From the NCBI GenBank assembly GCA_019359675.1, contig JAHHGX010000026.1, positions 1 to 54,312 of the forward strand: 54,312 bases of DNA. Direction: 5' to 3'. The position numbers were made by a program, and so were the translations under genes. The notes beneath the pieces were generated by a model. That model was not told the DNA's origin. It ran no database searches and saw only the letters and a program-made list of their open reading frames with translations. Shown piece after piece: positions 16,132 to 25,252 of this stretch (the stretch's first letter is position 1; the number at the start of each line of letters is the position of its first letter). Origin of the DNA: Calothrix sp. FI2-JRJ7. GTDB taxonomy: Bacteria; Cyanobacteriota; Cyanobacteriia; Cyanobacteriales; Nostocaceae.

Positions 16132-19100
16132 ATGAGTATTTCACAAAACTTTATTAAGCGACCTGTTCTCACAACAGTCTGTACCATCTTAATTATTTTA
16201 GTTGGTGGTATTTGTATTCCGCTGCTTCCTCTTGATAAGTTGCCTCAACTGGCATTAAAGCAAGTAACAGTAACAGCAAACTATCTAGGAACTGATGCGA
16301 AGACTGCTGAAGAAAATGTGACAACAGTATTAGAACGTCAAATCAACGGTACAGAAAAAGTTGTTTACATGTCGTCGCAAACGACAAATAACGGTGATAC
16401 CTCAATTAATGTATCTTTTCCTACAGATATAGATAGGAACACAGCACAGGTATTGGTACAAAATAACGTAGCTGTGGCTGCGTCTCAGTTACCTGTCGAA
16501 GTGAATCAAACTGGTGTAATTACTCAGAAGCAGTCACCAACAATTACGATTGCTTATGCGATTTCATCAGAAAAAGACAAGAGCGGAAAATTTCTCTACG
16601 ACAACGTTTTTTTGAGTAACTATGTAGACCGTTTTGTTCTTGATGAAATCAAACGAATTGAGGGAGTAGGAAGCGCACGAATTGTTGGTGAACGTAAATA
16701 CGCGATGCGAATCTGGTTGAATCCTTCATCATTGGCAGCACGTGAGGTTTCTGCACAGGATGTTATTAGTGCCATCAGCGAACAAAATATCCAAGTTGGT
16801 GCTGGACGTATTGGACAACAACCTACTCCAAGTACGCAGCAGTTTGAAATTGCTTTGCGGGCAGTTGGAAGGTTTACAACTCCACAAGAAGCTGAAGATA
16901 TAGTAGTCAAGGTTGGGCAAGATGGTACACTAACTCGCGTTCGAGATGTTGGACGAGCGGAAGTTGGCGCCCAAGATTACAGTACAACAAATATATTTGA
17001 TAATTCTCCTGCTGTTGCGCTATTAGTTAACCAACTTCCAGGTACTAATGCTTGGAATACTGCGGGGTTAGTAAAAGCAAGAATGCAGGAATTATCAAAG
17101 AATTTTCCACCTGGATTAAAAGCTACAGTTGCACTAGATAATACTGAGTTCGTTGCAGCTTCGCTTGATGAGGCATTTAAAACACTGTTAGAAGCTGTGT
17201 TACTTGTATTTCTGGTTATCTTCATATTTCTACAGGATTGGCGAACAACTGTTATTCCGTCAATTGCAATTCCAGTATCTTTAATCGGTACGATGGCGTT
17301 TGCTTATGCGTTTGGGTTTACACTCAATCAATTAACTCTGTTCGGGGTAATTTTAGCAACAGGGTTAGTGGTAGATGACGGGATTATTATTGTAGAAGCG
17401 ATTGCTTTAAAGCTTGCTCAAGGAATGAAACCTTTACAAGCTGCCTTGGACTCAATGGGAGAATTAACCGGGGCAGTAATTGCTACATCACTAGTATTAA
17501 TGGCAGTATTTATCCCTGTATCTTTTTTTCCTGGCACTACAGGTATTGTTTATAAACAATTTGCGCTCATTATTGCTTTTTCGATTTTACTTTCGACTTT
17601 CAACGCTCTTACATTTTCTCCTGCAATGGGCGCCTTACTAATGCGTCCTGTTCAAGAAGCACACGGTCCTATTGCTGTATTATTTAGATGGTTCAATCGA
17701 TTTTTTGATTGGGTCAAAGGTGGTTACACTAGTATCGTTGCTTTCCTAATCAAGATTCGTGTAATTGTTGTTCCTGTTTTTATTGCTGGGTTAGTTGCTT
17801 CCGCATGGATTTATATGGTAACTCCCCAAGGTTTTATTCCAGAAGAAGACCAAGGTTACTTTTTTATCATTGGTGAAGGACCTCCAGGAGTATCATTAAA
17901 TTACACCAATGATATCGTTGAGAACGTCCAAACAATCGTGCGTAAATTTCCTGAAGTTGAACATGTCAATGGTTTAGCAGGATTTGGATTTGAAGGAAAC
18001 GCGACAAATAAATCTCTCTTCTTTGTTAAGTTAAAACACTGGGAAGAACGTAAAAAAGCTAACGAATCAGTTTTTGGTATAACTAGTGCGATTAATAAGG
18101 AACTTGCATCAAAAATTTCTGGTGCGCGCTTAATAGCGGTTAATGCACCTCCTGTAGATGGTCTAGGGAGTGCAGGTGGTTTGGAATTTTTCATTCAAAA
18201 CAAAGCAGCACTACCAATGGAAACACTTATCGATAATTCGCAAAAATTCATCGATGCTGCTCGTAAACGTCCAGAGTTAGCTGGAGTATTTACACAATTT
18301 ACAAGTAATACTTCCATGATGCAAATAGCTATCGACCGTAACCAAGCGAAAGCACAAAATATTGCCATCAACGATATTTTTAGTACTATGCAAACCTATC
18401 TTGGCGCCCGTTACGTCAATCAATATGTACTAGGAGGACAACTTTATCGTGTTTATGCTCAAGCAGAAGGAGAATTTCGTTCTAACCCTGATGCTTTAAA
18501 TAGTTTATATGTACGCTCTCGCGACAACAAAATGATTCCTCTAACTAGTGTCGTCAAAGCTGAACGTATTAACTACCCACCAATTATTACACACTACAAC
18601 ATCTATCCTGCTATTAAAGTTCAAGCTAGTCCTGCACCTGGTTTTAGTACCGGACAAGCGATGGTAGCAATGGAGGAAGTTGCCGCACAAACACTACAAC
18701 CTGGATTTGGGTACGAATGGACGGGTACCGCATTTCAAGAACGTTCAGGTGGTGGCGCCGCTCCCATCATTTTTGGTTTAGCTTTTGTAATGGTATTTCT
18801 TGTTCTGGCTGCTCAGTACGAAAGCTATATCGACCCGACTATCATTATGTTAACCGTACCATTAGCAATTCTTGGTGCTTTAGGTGCAATTCAATTTCGC
18901 GCCAACTTCTTGCAAGCAGGTGGTGTATATCCAGTAGTTGACAATAATATCTACGCTCAAGTCGCGTTAGTAATGCTCATTGGTTTAGCTTCTAAAAACG
19001 CAATTTTAATCGTTGAATTTGCAAATCAAATGCACGAAATCGGTATGAACGTTAAACAGTCTGCTATTCGTGCAGCAGAAGATAGATTACGCCCAATCTT

Positions 19101-19404
19101 GATGACAGCATTTTCAGGTTTAGTAGGATTTTGGCCTTTAGTAATTGCCAAAGGTGCAGGTGCTATGAGTCGTTGGTCACTAGGAACAGCTTTATTTGGT
19201 GGTTATTTAATATCCACAGTTTTAAGTTTGTTTTTAGTACCAGTGCTGTATGTAGTAATTAAAGATATAGAACATCGTTTCTTAACACCTAACAAAACCG
19301 ATAAACCTAAAAAACCCAACCAACCTAAACCCGAACCTGCTGTTGTTGCCTCTCAAAGCGATAATGTGGCGCCCAACTTAAATATCTCTACACAGCACGA
19401 GTGA
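16132..19404 (+). CDS. RND multidrug efflux permease (HAE1/AcrB family)
   Basis: A 1090-residue inner-membrane pump, the usual size for HAE1 transporters. It shows the internal duplication of the family: an N-terminal span (RPVLTTVCTILIILVGGI), a large periplasmic domain, spans near residues 340-540, then a second periplasmic domain and a second membrane block (APIIFGLAFVMVFLVLAAQY, VALVMLIGLASKNAILIVEF). The paired acidic residues of the proton relay are visible in LATGLVVDDGIIIVEAI. The last 35 residues are a hydrophilic Lys/Pro-rich tail. It works with the adaptor at 14677; no outer-membrane TolC gene is adjacent. A 35-codon membrane protein gene starts five bases after its stop. Substrates cannot be deduced. 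Confidence 0.93.
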   Translation: MSISQNFIKRPVLTTVCTILIILVGGICIPLLPLDKLPQLALKQVTVTANYLGTDAKTAEENVTTVLERQINGTEKVVYMSSQTTNNGDTSINVSFPTDIDRNTAQVLVQNNVAVAASQLPVEVNQTGVITQKQSPTITIAYAISSEKDKSGKFLYDNVFLSNYVDRFVLDEIKRIEGVGSARIVGERKYAMRIWLNPSSLAAREVSAQDVISAISEQNIQVGAGRIGQQPTPSTQQFEIALRAVGRFTTPQEAEDIVVKVGQDGTLTRVRDVGRAEVGAQDYSTTNIFDNSPAVALLVNQLPGTNAWNTAGLVKARMQELSKNFPPGLKATVALDNTEFVAASLDEAFKTLLEAVLLVFLVIFIFLQDWRTTVIPSIAIPVSLIGTMAFAYAFGFTLNQLTLFGVILATGLVVDDGIIIVEAIALKLAQGMKPLQAALDSMGELTGAVIATSLVLMAVFIPVSFFPGTTGIVYKQFALIIAFSILLSTFNALTFSPAMGALLMRPVQEAHGPIAVLFRWFNRFFDWVKGGYTSIVAFLIKIRVIVVPVFIAGLVASAWIYMVTPQGFIPEEDQGYFFIIGEGPPGVSLNYTNDIVENVQTIVRKFPEVEHVNGLAGFGFEGNATNKSLFFVKLKHWEERKKANESVFGITSAINKELASKISGARLIAVNAPPVDGLGSAGGLEFFIQNKAALPMETLIDNSQKFIDAARKRPELAGVFTQFTSNTSMMQIAIDRNQAKAQNIAINDIFSTMQTYLGARYVNQYVLGGQLYRVYAQAEGEFRSNPDALNSLYVRSRDNKMIPLTSVVKAERINYPPIITHYNIYPAIKVQASPAPGFSTGQAMVAMEEVAAQTLQPGFGYEWTGTAFQERSGGGAAPIIFGLAFVMVFLVLAAQYESYIDPTIIMLTVPLAILGALGAIQFRANFLQAGGVYPVVDNNIYAQVALVMLIGLASKNAILIVEFANQMHEIGMNVKQSAIRAAEDRLRPILMTAFSGLVGFWPLVIAKGAGAMSRWSLGTALFGGYLISTVLSLFLVPVLYVVIKDIEHRFLTPNKTDKPKKPNQPKPEPAVVASQSDNVAPNLNISTQHE

Positions 19405-19409
19405 AAAAT

Positions 19410-19517
19410 ATGCTCAAAAAATTATTTCATAACTGGACATTTGACGATTGGATGAATCACATTTTATTCTCACTTGCAGTAATATTGCTGATTTATTCCT
19501 TCTTCTTTTACGGCTAA
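19410..19517 (+). CDS. 35-residue single-span membrane protein behind the RND pump
   Basis: An open frame from ATG 19410 to TAA 19515-19517 encodes 35 residues: a short basic/aromatic start (MLKKLFHNWTFDDW), then a strongly hydrophobic helix (ILFSLAVILLIYSFFFYG). It begins five bases after the pump's stop, so it should be co-translated with it. Known: several RND pumps carry small one-helix partners (AcrZ in E. coli binds AcrB and tunes its specificity). Inference: this may be a pump subunit of that kind; I see no sequence similarity to AcrZ. A palindromic repeat starts at the next base and closes the operon. Confidence 0.65.
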   Translation: MLKKLFHNWTFDDWMNHILFSLAVILLIYSFFFYG

Positions 19518-19582
19518 AGAAACCGGGTTTCTTTCGACTAAGCAAAACAATCTCAAAGTTAATGAAAAGAAACCCGGTTTCT
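19518..19582. repeat. GAAACC/GGTTTC palindromic repeat, copy 3
   Basis: Arms AGAAACCGGGTTTCT (19518-19532) and AGAAACCCGGTTTCT (19568-19582) are fully complementary. The spacer differs from the other copies, so arms and spacer evolve separately. It probably acts as terminator for the efflux operon. Confidence 0.85.
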
Positions 19583-19606
19583 CACTAAGCATTACACTTC
19601 CAACAT

Positions 19607-19819
19607 CTAATAATCAATAAAATCATGTCGATTTTCTGCTGTAATTCCGTCTAAAATTTATTCAAGGGAATAACGTTTATGTTTTTTAGGCTTTATTACC
19701 AAGCATCCATCCACTACATTTAACTCCACTTCATAACCTTCGGTTATATTAACTTCCTTAGCTAAATTTAATGAAATGCGAATAGCAAGGCTATCTCCTC
19801 ATTGTTCAATTTTAACCAT
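19607..19819 (-). pseudogene. MazE/AbrB-type antitoxin gene with two stop codons
   Basis: From ATG 19819 (minus) the frame reads MVKIEQ, TGA, then GDSLAIRISLNLAKEVNI, TEGYEVELNV, VIKPKKHKRYSLE, TAA, then ILDGITAENRHDFIDY and a natural TAG. This is the MazE/SpoVT-AbrB layout, where the sixth residue is followed by Trp (here TGG to TGA) and SLE by Gln (CAA to TAA). Both stops are single-base changes in an otherwise clean 71-codon frame, so the gene died recently. No MazF toxin gene is found next to it. Confidence 0.8.
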
Positions 19820-19886
19820 ATGACATAAATCAACTTATATAAAAAATACATTTTTATACAATCATACACTAGGAGCAAACATTTTT

Positions 19887-20438
19887 ATGACTGAAGATTA
19901 CGTTCATTTACAAAACCGTATTGTCGAACTTGAGGCAAAAGTCGCATATTTGGAAACAACTTTATTACTCATGCCAGATGTGTATAGATTCCAACGCTTA
20001 CAAAAATTACTTGCAGCAGGTGATTTTCGTGAGGCTGATCAAGAAACGATTCGAGTTATGCTCAGTATAACTGGCGCCGAAAGTTTAGAATCAATTACAC
20101 CAAACGACGTGCGTGCTTTTCCTTGTAATCAACTGCAAGCAATTGATAAACTCTGGACAACTTATAGTCAAGGCAAATTTGGTTTCAGTGTTCAAGCCCA
20201 TATGTACCAAGAAGTCGGTGGCAGCATTGATACTACTATTGCCCAGGATAATAGTATCATTGAAAAATTAGGCTTATTAAATGGATGGCGCCTAAATAAT
20301 AAATGGCAAAAATGCGATGAACTAGATTACACACTAAACGCACCAAAAGGATGCCACCCCTCACGCTGGTGGAATTCTCCTTTTGGCTCAAAAATGACTA
20401 ATTATTTCTTTAACAGGCTAATTACCTGCGAAATTTAG
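19887..20438 (+). CDS. GUN4-domain protein
   Basis: A 183-residue protein: residues 4-27 form a short coiled coil (VHLQNRIVELEAKVAYLETT) and residues 38-180 a GUN4 domain. Family marks are LQKLLAAGDFREADQET, DVRAFPCNQLQAIDKLW, GKFGFSVQ, GWRL...W and the C-terminal block LDYTLNAPKGCHPSRWWNSP. GUN4 binds protoporphyrin IX and Mg-protoporphyrin and stimulates Mg-chelatase, the first step committed to chlorophyll. Cyanobacteria carry several GUN4-domain proteins; the true chelatase activator is usually about 230 residues, with a helical bundle in front, so this may be a paralogue with a sensor role. The TGA-broken MazE gene is divergent upstream. A small membrane protein is encoded convergently four bases downstream. 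Confidence 0.85.
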   Translation: MTEDYVHLQNRIVELEAKVAYLETTLLLMPDVYRFQRLQKLLAAGDFREADQETIRVMLSITGAESLESITPNDVRAFPCNQLQAIDKLWTTYSQGKFGFSVQAHMYQEVGGSIDTTIAQDNSIIEKLGLLNGWRLNNKWQKCDELDYTLNAPKGCHPSRWWNSPFGSKMTNYFFNRLITCEI

Positions 20439-20442
20439 AAAA

Positions 20443-20673
20443 TTACTCTTCTTGTTGCATTTGGAGTTCACGCACGCACTCTTGAGCTACTCCAACTGCA
20501 AATCCTATCCCTGCACCTATTAGTACATATCTATTGTGCAAAGCACGATAGTACTGGCTGTCAAACCTTAACTGATTAAAGTCGTTTTGGCCAATTCGGG
20601 CGCCTGCTAATCCAATTACAGAACCAGCCAATGCAGTCAAAATACCTGAAAACATAATCATTTTAACATTCAT
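20443..20673 (-). CDS. Small membrane protein, unknown function
   Basis: A 76-residue protein with two hydrophobic, Gly/Ala-rich segments (MFSGILTALAGSVIGLAGAR and YVLIGAGIGFAVGVAQECV) separated by a polar loop with NDFNQLRFDSQYYRALHN. ATG 20673 has an ideal GGAGGT seven bases upstream, which decides the start over an in-frame ATG four codons earlier. It looks like a conserved cyanobacterial hypothetical protein; I cannot name it. Convergent with the GUN4-domain gene. Confidence 0.65.
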   Translation of the reverse strand: MNVKMIMFSGILTALAGSVIGLAGARIGQNDFNQLRFDSQYYRALHNRYVLIGAGIGFAVGVAQECVRELQMQQEE

Positions 20674-20836
20674 AATTACCTCCAATCAAAGGTAAAGTCC
20701 ATTCTGCTTATACTTTTATCCTCTCAAAGTTCCATGCAATGATTATGTATTGCAACATTTTTTAAAATTCGCATAATAACTATTAACTGTTGTTTTACAT
20801 ACTTTAAATCAATCCAATTAAGGTTTTTCTATTGTT

Positions 20837-20983
20837 ATGTCACAATCATTTAAGTTCAGTTTAATTAGCATAGTTATTTTTATAACTTTGACATCAACTT
20901 TTATTGACTGGCATTGGGGTGGTATTGCTATATCTGGTTTCTTATTAATCTACATATCTAAGGGTATACGAAGCATACGTTAA
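20837..20983 (+). CDS. 48-residue membrane protein, unknown function
   Basis: An open frame from ATG 20837 to TAA 20981-20983 encodes two hydrophobic segments (FSLISIVIFITLTSTF; GGIAISGFLLIYISKGI) joined by IDWHWG, with a basic C-terminus (IRSIR). This fits a small two-span membrane protein with both ends inside. It is divergent from the gene at 20443-20673, and 160 bases lie between them. Only hydrophobic pattern and frame support it, so it may be spurious. Confidence 0.45.
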   Translation: MSQSFKFSLISIVIFITLTSTFIDWHWGGIAISGFLLIYISKGIRSIR

Positions 20984-21375
20984 TTATAGCTCTCTGCGCT
21001 AAGAGCGTCTCTGTGGTAAATAATTGAAGTCTTTTATATTACCTTATTAGGCACAGAGTACACGGAGAAGATTTTTTTATATAGAGATTTTAAAGTATTT
21101 GTATAGTTTTTACAAAAAAGATTTCAGTATAAATATTGAGTTAATTAAGTCAAACAGAGTAGGCGTATCAGTTCAGCATGGGATATTACTGAGAAAGCTA
21201 GCTGGAATTCTTTCATCTTGAATTTTAATTAGATAATGAACATTATTTACTGGTTTAAAATGCTTGTTTACGCATTGATTAGATTGAATCGCACTCTTTT
21301 AAAATTTGGACAGCGCACTCTCAAAGCCCATTCCACAATTAATTTTTAGTTTTTAAAATTTAGTTTGCATATAAT
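20984..21375. other. Intergenic stretch without a gene
   Basis: AT-rich. It contains a common cyanobacterial repeat near 21051-21070 (GGCACAGAGTACACGGAGAA) and a related piece near 20991-21015. No coding frame, tRNA or strong terminator seen. Confidence 0.5.
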
Positions 21376-22045
21376 ATGAGCAACAGTGTCAGCGACAATA
21401 ACAGTTTGACATCAATTTCGCCGTCGATTTCGCCTTTAAATACCTTAAATACACTAGATATCTCTAAGACATTTGGTCAATCAAATCGTAGTAGCAGTAG
21501 CATTTTAGCATCAGGATTCCTTCTACACAGCTTTACTTACCACCTATCTTACCAACTATTCGCCTTGGACAAGTTCCTGTAAGTGTGGGTGAAGGTGATG
21601 GAAGAGCAGTTGTAGAAATTCAAAGATTTGACGAAGATTTGAATTTGACGTCAACGGTGAAATATACAACTGCTGGTGATACCGCTACCGAAAATGTTGA
21701 TTCACTAAAGTTAGTGGAGAGGTGACTTTTGCTCCAGGCGAGACTAGTAAACTAGTATTAATTCCAATTATTGAGGATTCATTACCTGAAAATGATGAAA
21801 CCTTCACATTTGTAATAAACCAAACGACAGATGCAAATCTCGGACTACAGCGAACTGTCAGAATTGCAATAGATGATGACGACCAAACTTATTTAACCTT
21901 TAGTTCGCTAATCGTTAATGAGGGTGATGGTGTCGCTACGGTAGTTGTCAAACGTGGTTTAGTAACTGGCGCCGCCAGCGTAGACGGGAATTTATATTTT
22001 GCTGATATCGTAGCAGGTACAATTAGCCGTTGGTGCCCACAATAG
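21376..22045 (+). pseudogene. Broken Calx-beta repeat protein
   Basis: Three frames have to be joined. ATG 21376 gives a Ser/Asn-rich start (LNTLNTLDISKTFGQSNRSS). Near 21515 the frame shifts and continues as LPTIRLGQVPVSVGEGDGRA and VEIQRFDEDLNLTSTVKYTT. One base is missing near 21703, after which SGEVTFAPGETSKLVLIPII, EDSLPENDETFTFVINQT and IAIDDDD follow. That is one complete Calx-beta domain and the start of a second (LTFSSLIVNEGDGVATVVVK). The last residues (ASVDGNLYFADIVAGTISRW) look like the end of a beta-propeller enzyme such as a PQQ-dependent sugar dehydrogenase, joined by a deletion at a GGCGCC site near 21969. Intact relatives are large secreted calcium-binding proteins. Confidence 0.75.
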
Positions 22046-22067
22046 TGCGCTCGTGGAAAGTGCGCTT

Positions 22068-24410
22068 TTAACTCTTTAGATATTTATCGCACCAATTTAC
22101 CATTTCCCAAAGTGTATGACCCACGGCTTCGTGCGACCGATAGCCGTGGTCTTCATATGGTAAAACTACATAGCGCACTGTTGCACCCAAACCTTTCAGT
22201 GCTTCATAAAGTCGTTCGGTTTGCAGAGGATATGTACCTGGATTACTATCTTTTTCTCCGTGTATTAATAGTAGAGGCGCCTTGACTTTATTTGCATGGG
22301 TAAATGGTGACATATTATTATACGTGTCCACCGCTTCCCAGTAATTTCGTTGTTCTCCTTGAAATCCAAACGGTGTTAGTGTTCTGTTATACGCTCCACT
22401 TCTAGCAATGCCAATTTTAAATAAATTTGTATGTGCTAGTAAATTTACTGTTGTAAAAGCTCCATATGAGTGACCACCAATACCAATGCGATTGGGGTCG
22501 GCAATACCACGTTTAACTACATAATCTACAGCAGCTTCGGCGCCGGCAATTAATTGTTCAACATAAGTATCATTTGGTTCAGTGTCACCTTCTCCAACAA
22601 TTGGAATAGTTGGGCCAGAGAGTATTGCATAACCTTGGGTGAGTAAAAATAATACCGAGTCACGCATTGGACGACTAAAGGTGTTAGTTGCGGTTGTGAC
22701 TTGACCTGCAAATTCACGGTCTTTAAACTCTTCTGGATATACCCAAAAAAGAAAAGGTAAGGTGCCATCACGATTAACATCGTAGTTAGGCGGTAAATAT
22801 AACGTTGCTGATAGTTTGACTCCATCTGCACGCTGATATTGCACAAGTTCTTTTTGAAGCTGTGCCAGTTGTGGTGCTGGGTCTTGATAATTTGTTAATA
22901 CAACGGGTTCAGTGCTACCGTTCTTAAGATAGTAATTTGGTGGTTCGGTTTGAGACTGGCGCCTCGTTATTAATGTTTGTGCTTCTGAGTCTAATATATC
23001 AACTACTGACTCAAAGTAAGGGTCTTTACACTGCCATAATCGTGTTCGTTGCTTTGTATCCAAATTAAATTTATCTAAAAATGGATATACTCCCAATGGA
23101 GAGGCGCCTCGACCATTTAAATATATACTACTTCCATCTTCGGTAAATCTAATTACATCACGACCGTATTTTCCGTGTGTCGAAAGGGGAACACCTGGGT
23201 CATTGTACTTGTCTTCAAAGCTATGGTCAAAAAGTAATATTGGGGGTGTTTTGCTATTTTGCGGATTGATACGCCAAACACGCTGTTTACGGCTATCGAA
23301 CCACTTTTCCCAAACTAAAGCAACATCTTCACGTCCCCACGCTACATGCTGAAATCGATACTCAGATTGCCAAAGTAGTTTTGGTTCTTTATCGAAAGGT
23401 GCATCTAGTACAAATAAGGCATCTCGATAATTAACATCGCGTGTTGGGTCTCCCTCATCTAAAGCTTCAACCCAGTGTAGTACACAAGCTTGGTCGGGGC
23501 GCCAAAAAACTCGTCGTTTCCCAGGTCGGACTGCATCAAATTTAATCGAAATATTGTCAGCAAGGGGTAAATCAGCTATTTCACGAACCAACTCACCGTT
23601 TGCATTCAGTATCTCTACACGTTTGGGAAAATAAGATGCTGGTAATTGATACGAAAATGGTCTATGTAAAGTTGTTAATAAGATATAATTACCATCCGGT
23701 GAAGGTCGAGCTTCATCTATTAAACGAGGCGAAACTATCTGCGTACTTTTACCATCCAAAGTCACTTTATTCAAACTTGATGATATGTAATATTCAAATA
23801 AAGTTTCATCGTGAGGACTTTCGAGTAAATTCGTATAAGTACGGCTAGGAGTTTTTCTACCTAAATTCTCTTCTATCATTGGTGCCGTTGGAATCGACGA
23901 TTTTATTGGGGCTTCACCGCGTTCTGTGGAAATAAATTTACATATTAATGTATCATTCGATAACCAACGGTGTGGCGCCCCGTATGCAGCATTCAAAATT
24001 GGCTCAGTTAAACGCTTTGTATTCAGCGTTGCTAGTTCAACCACCCACAACTCTAAACCTGAGTCTCTAGTAATTGTAAATGCTAACCTTTCACCATCTG
24101 GCGCCCACTTCAAAAAACTAATCCGAGGATGTTCTGGCAGTGATATATCATTAAAAGTTGTTGAGCAAACAGCCTTAATTTTTATACTGTGGTATTGATT
24201 ATAACGGAACGGTGCATTAGTACGTGGATTTAGTAAAAATCCAGCGAGCGGTATTTGCGGTTCAGCCAATTCTGCAATTGAAGAAAGTAAAGGCTGTTCT
24301 AACTCAACTAACCATTCTTGGTTGGGAGATAGCAATACCGTTGTCGGTGCTGGTGCGTCTAAAATTTGATTGATAGGTGGAGGTGGTGATTGCCAAGTAA
24401 GTGTTGTCAT
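22068..24410 (-). CDS. S9 family (prolyl oligopeptidase-type) serine peptidase
   Basis: A 780-residue peptidase. An N-terminal beta-propeller of about 500 residues (WAPDGERLAFTITRDSGLEL; PSPDGNYILLTT; WREDVALVWEKWF-like strands) precedes an alpha/beta-hydrolase domain. The catalytic triad is visible as Ser 648 in GGHSYGAF, Asp 721 in HGEKDSNPG and His 755 in YEDHGYRS. The closest kind I recognise is the chloroplast/cyanobacterial glutamyl endopeptidase group (CGEP-like), which degrades peptides and trims C-termini; specificity for Glu is inference. No signal peptide is present, so it should act in the cytoplasm or stroma-like compartment. The single gene is flanked by the Calx-beta pseudogene on the right of its stop and by an inverted repeat upstream. 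Confidence 0.88.
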   Translation of the reverse strand: MTTLTWQSPPPPINQILDAPAPTTVLLSPNQEWLVELEQPLLSSIAELAEPQIPLAGFLLNPRTNAPFRYNQYHSIKIKAVCSTTFNDISLPEHPRISFLKWAPDGERLAFTITRDSGLELWVVELATLNTKRLTEPILNAAYGAPHRWLSNDTLICKFISTERGEAPIKSSIPTAPMIEENLGRKTPSRTYTNLLESPHDETLFEYYISSSLNKVTLDGKSTQIVSPRLIDEARPSPDGNYILLTTLHRPFSYQLPASYFPKRVEILNANGELVREIADLPLADNISIKFDAVRPGKRRVFWRPDQACVLHWVEALDEGDPTRDVNYRDALFVLDAPFDKEPKLLWQSEYRFQHVAWGREDVALVWEKWFDSRKQRVWRINPQNSKTPPILLFDHSFEDKYNDPGVPLSTHGKYGRDVIRFTEDGSSIYLNGRGASPLGVYPFLDKFNLDTKQRTRLWQCKDPYFESVVDILDSEAQTLITRRQSQTEPPNYYLKNGSTEPVVLTNYQDPAPQLAQLQKELVQYQRADGVKLSATLYLPPNYDVNRDGTLPFLFWVYPEEFKDREFAGQVTTATNTFSRPMRDSVLFLLTQGYAILSGPTIPIVGEGDTEPNDTYVEQLIAGAEAAVDYVVKRGIADPNRIGIGGHSYGAFTTVNLLAHTNLFKIGIARSGAYNRTLTPFGFQGEQRNYWEAVDTYNNMSPFTHANKVKAPLLLIHGEKDSNPGTYPLQTERLYEALKGLGATVRYVVLPYEDHGYRSHEAVGHTLWEMVNWCDKYLKS

Positions 24411-24423
24411 AAATTATTAATTA

Positions 24424-24532
24424 GGGGAAAGGGAAAACTGAAAAGGGAAATAATGTTAGGTAGAAAGGAAATGGGAAGATAAACAGTAAATTTTTTGTAT
24501 CCCCTGTCATCTTTACCCTTTATCCTTTCCCC
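24424..24532. repeat. Imperfect inverted repeat between two minus-strand genes
   Basis: GGGGAAAGGGAAAACTG at the left pairs imperfectly with CCCTTTATCCTTTCCCC at 24516-24532. This purine-rich/pyrimidine-rich repeat type is common in cyanobacteria. It may end transcription of the gene at 24539-25216 before the peptidase gene. Confidence 0.5.
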
Positions 24533-24538
24533 AAGTTC

Positions 24539-25216
24539 TTACTTCCCTTTTGGCGGTTTACTTGTGACACCTTTTTCGTAAGTTAATGTGTAGACACCTT
24601 GCGTATGTAACACTCGGTACCATAATCTTGCCTGAGTACCCGTTGAGAGCATTTTGCTTACTGTCGCTTTTGCGATTTTAAATTGCTCTTCATCCAATCC
24701 ATCACCATACAAATCACGGACGATTGCATCGACGTGAAAGTGTGTTGTAGGGTTATGCCGCATTAATATCAGAATTGCATTCTGAACAGAGTAATCTTGA
24801 TATTGCGCCAGTAGAGGTATTGTACTTGCTTTTCTAGATATGTGAAGCTTGGGAATATCAGAGATGTCTGGTTTAGGCGGTTTCGCGGCTAGATTGCTCG
24901 TAGCTGATTGAGGAGCGGCGCCAATAGTCGAAGTTGGGGATGCCGTTTCTATAATTGGTGAGGCAGCAGCCTCATAATGATGTCGATTAAGTTGACTCAG
25001 ACTATCCTGAAGGTATGCTTGAGTAGAAGATAAACTAGATAACCGACCTAAAGGATGATACATCTGGTCTTCTTGGGCATAACCTGATATTAGACCATCT
25101 AGAGAATTAATCTGATGTCGGATGAAAGACAAGCGTCGCTCTAAATCAACTGCCTCCAGTATGTAGCGGTCGCGTTCTGCCGACAGCAAACTTAGCATCT
25201 CAGGTGAATCAGTCAT
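24539..25216 (-). CDS. Conserved cyanobacterial protein with coiled coil and C-terminal winged-helix-like part
   Basis: A 225-residue soluble protein. Residues 1-45 are a coiled coil (MLSLLSAERDRYILEAVDLE). Residues 75-135 are low complexity, rich in Pro, Ala, Ser and Thr. The C-terminal 90 residues (YSVQNAILILMRHNPTTHFH, VDAIVRDLYGDGLDEEQF, ATVSKMLSTGTQARLWYRV, GVYTLTYE) have the helix pattern and final beta hairpin of a winged helix, as in HARE-like or other DNA-associated domains. I know no function. It is divergent from the small zinc-ribbon gene at 25253, with only 36 bases between the starts, so their promoters overlap. Confidence 0.6.
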   Translation of the reverse strand: MTDSPEMLSLLSAERDRYILEAVDLERRLSFIRHQINSLDGLISGYAQEDQMYHPLGRLSSLSSTQAYLQDSLSQLNRHHYEAAASPIIETASPTSTIGAAPQSATSNLAAKPPKPDISDIPKLHISRKASTIPLLAQYQDYSVQNAILILMRHNPTTHFHVDAIVRDLYGDGLDEEQFKIAKATVSKMLSTGTQARLWYRVLHTQGVYTLTYEKGVTSKPPKGK

Positions 25217-25252
25217 AGTAGTAGTTACCTAATTTCAAAGGAATAAAACAAA

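Noticed and set aside
22550-22846. A 98-codon frame inside the S9 peptidase gene
   Set aside because: It is an out-of-frame shadow on the same strand as an intact conserved gene.
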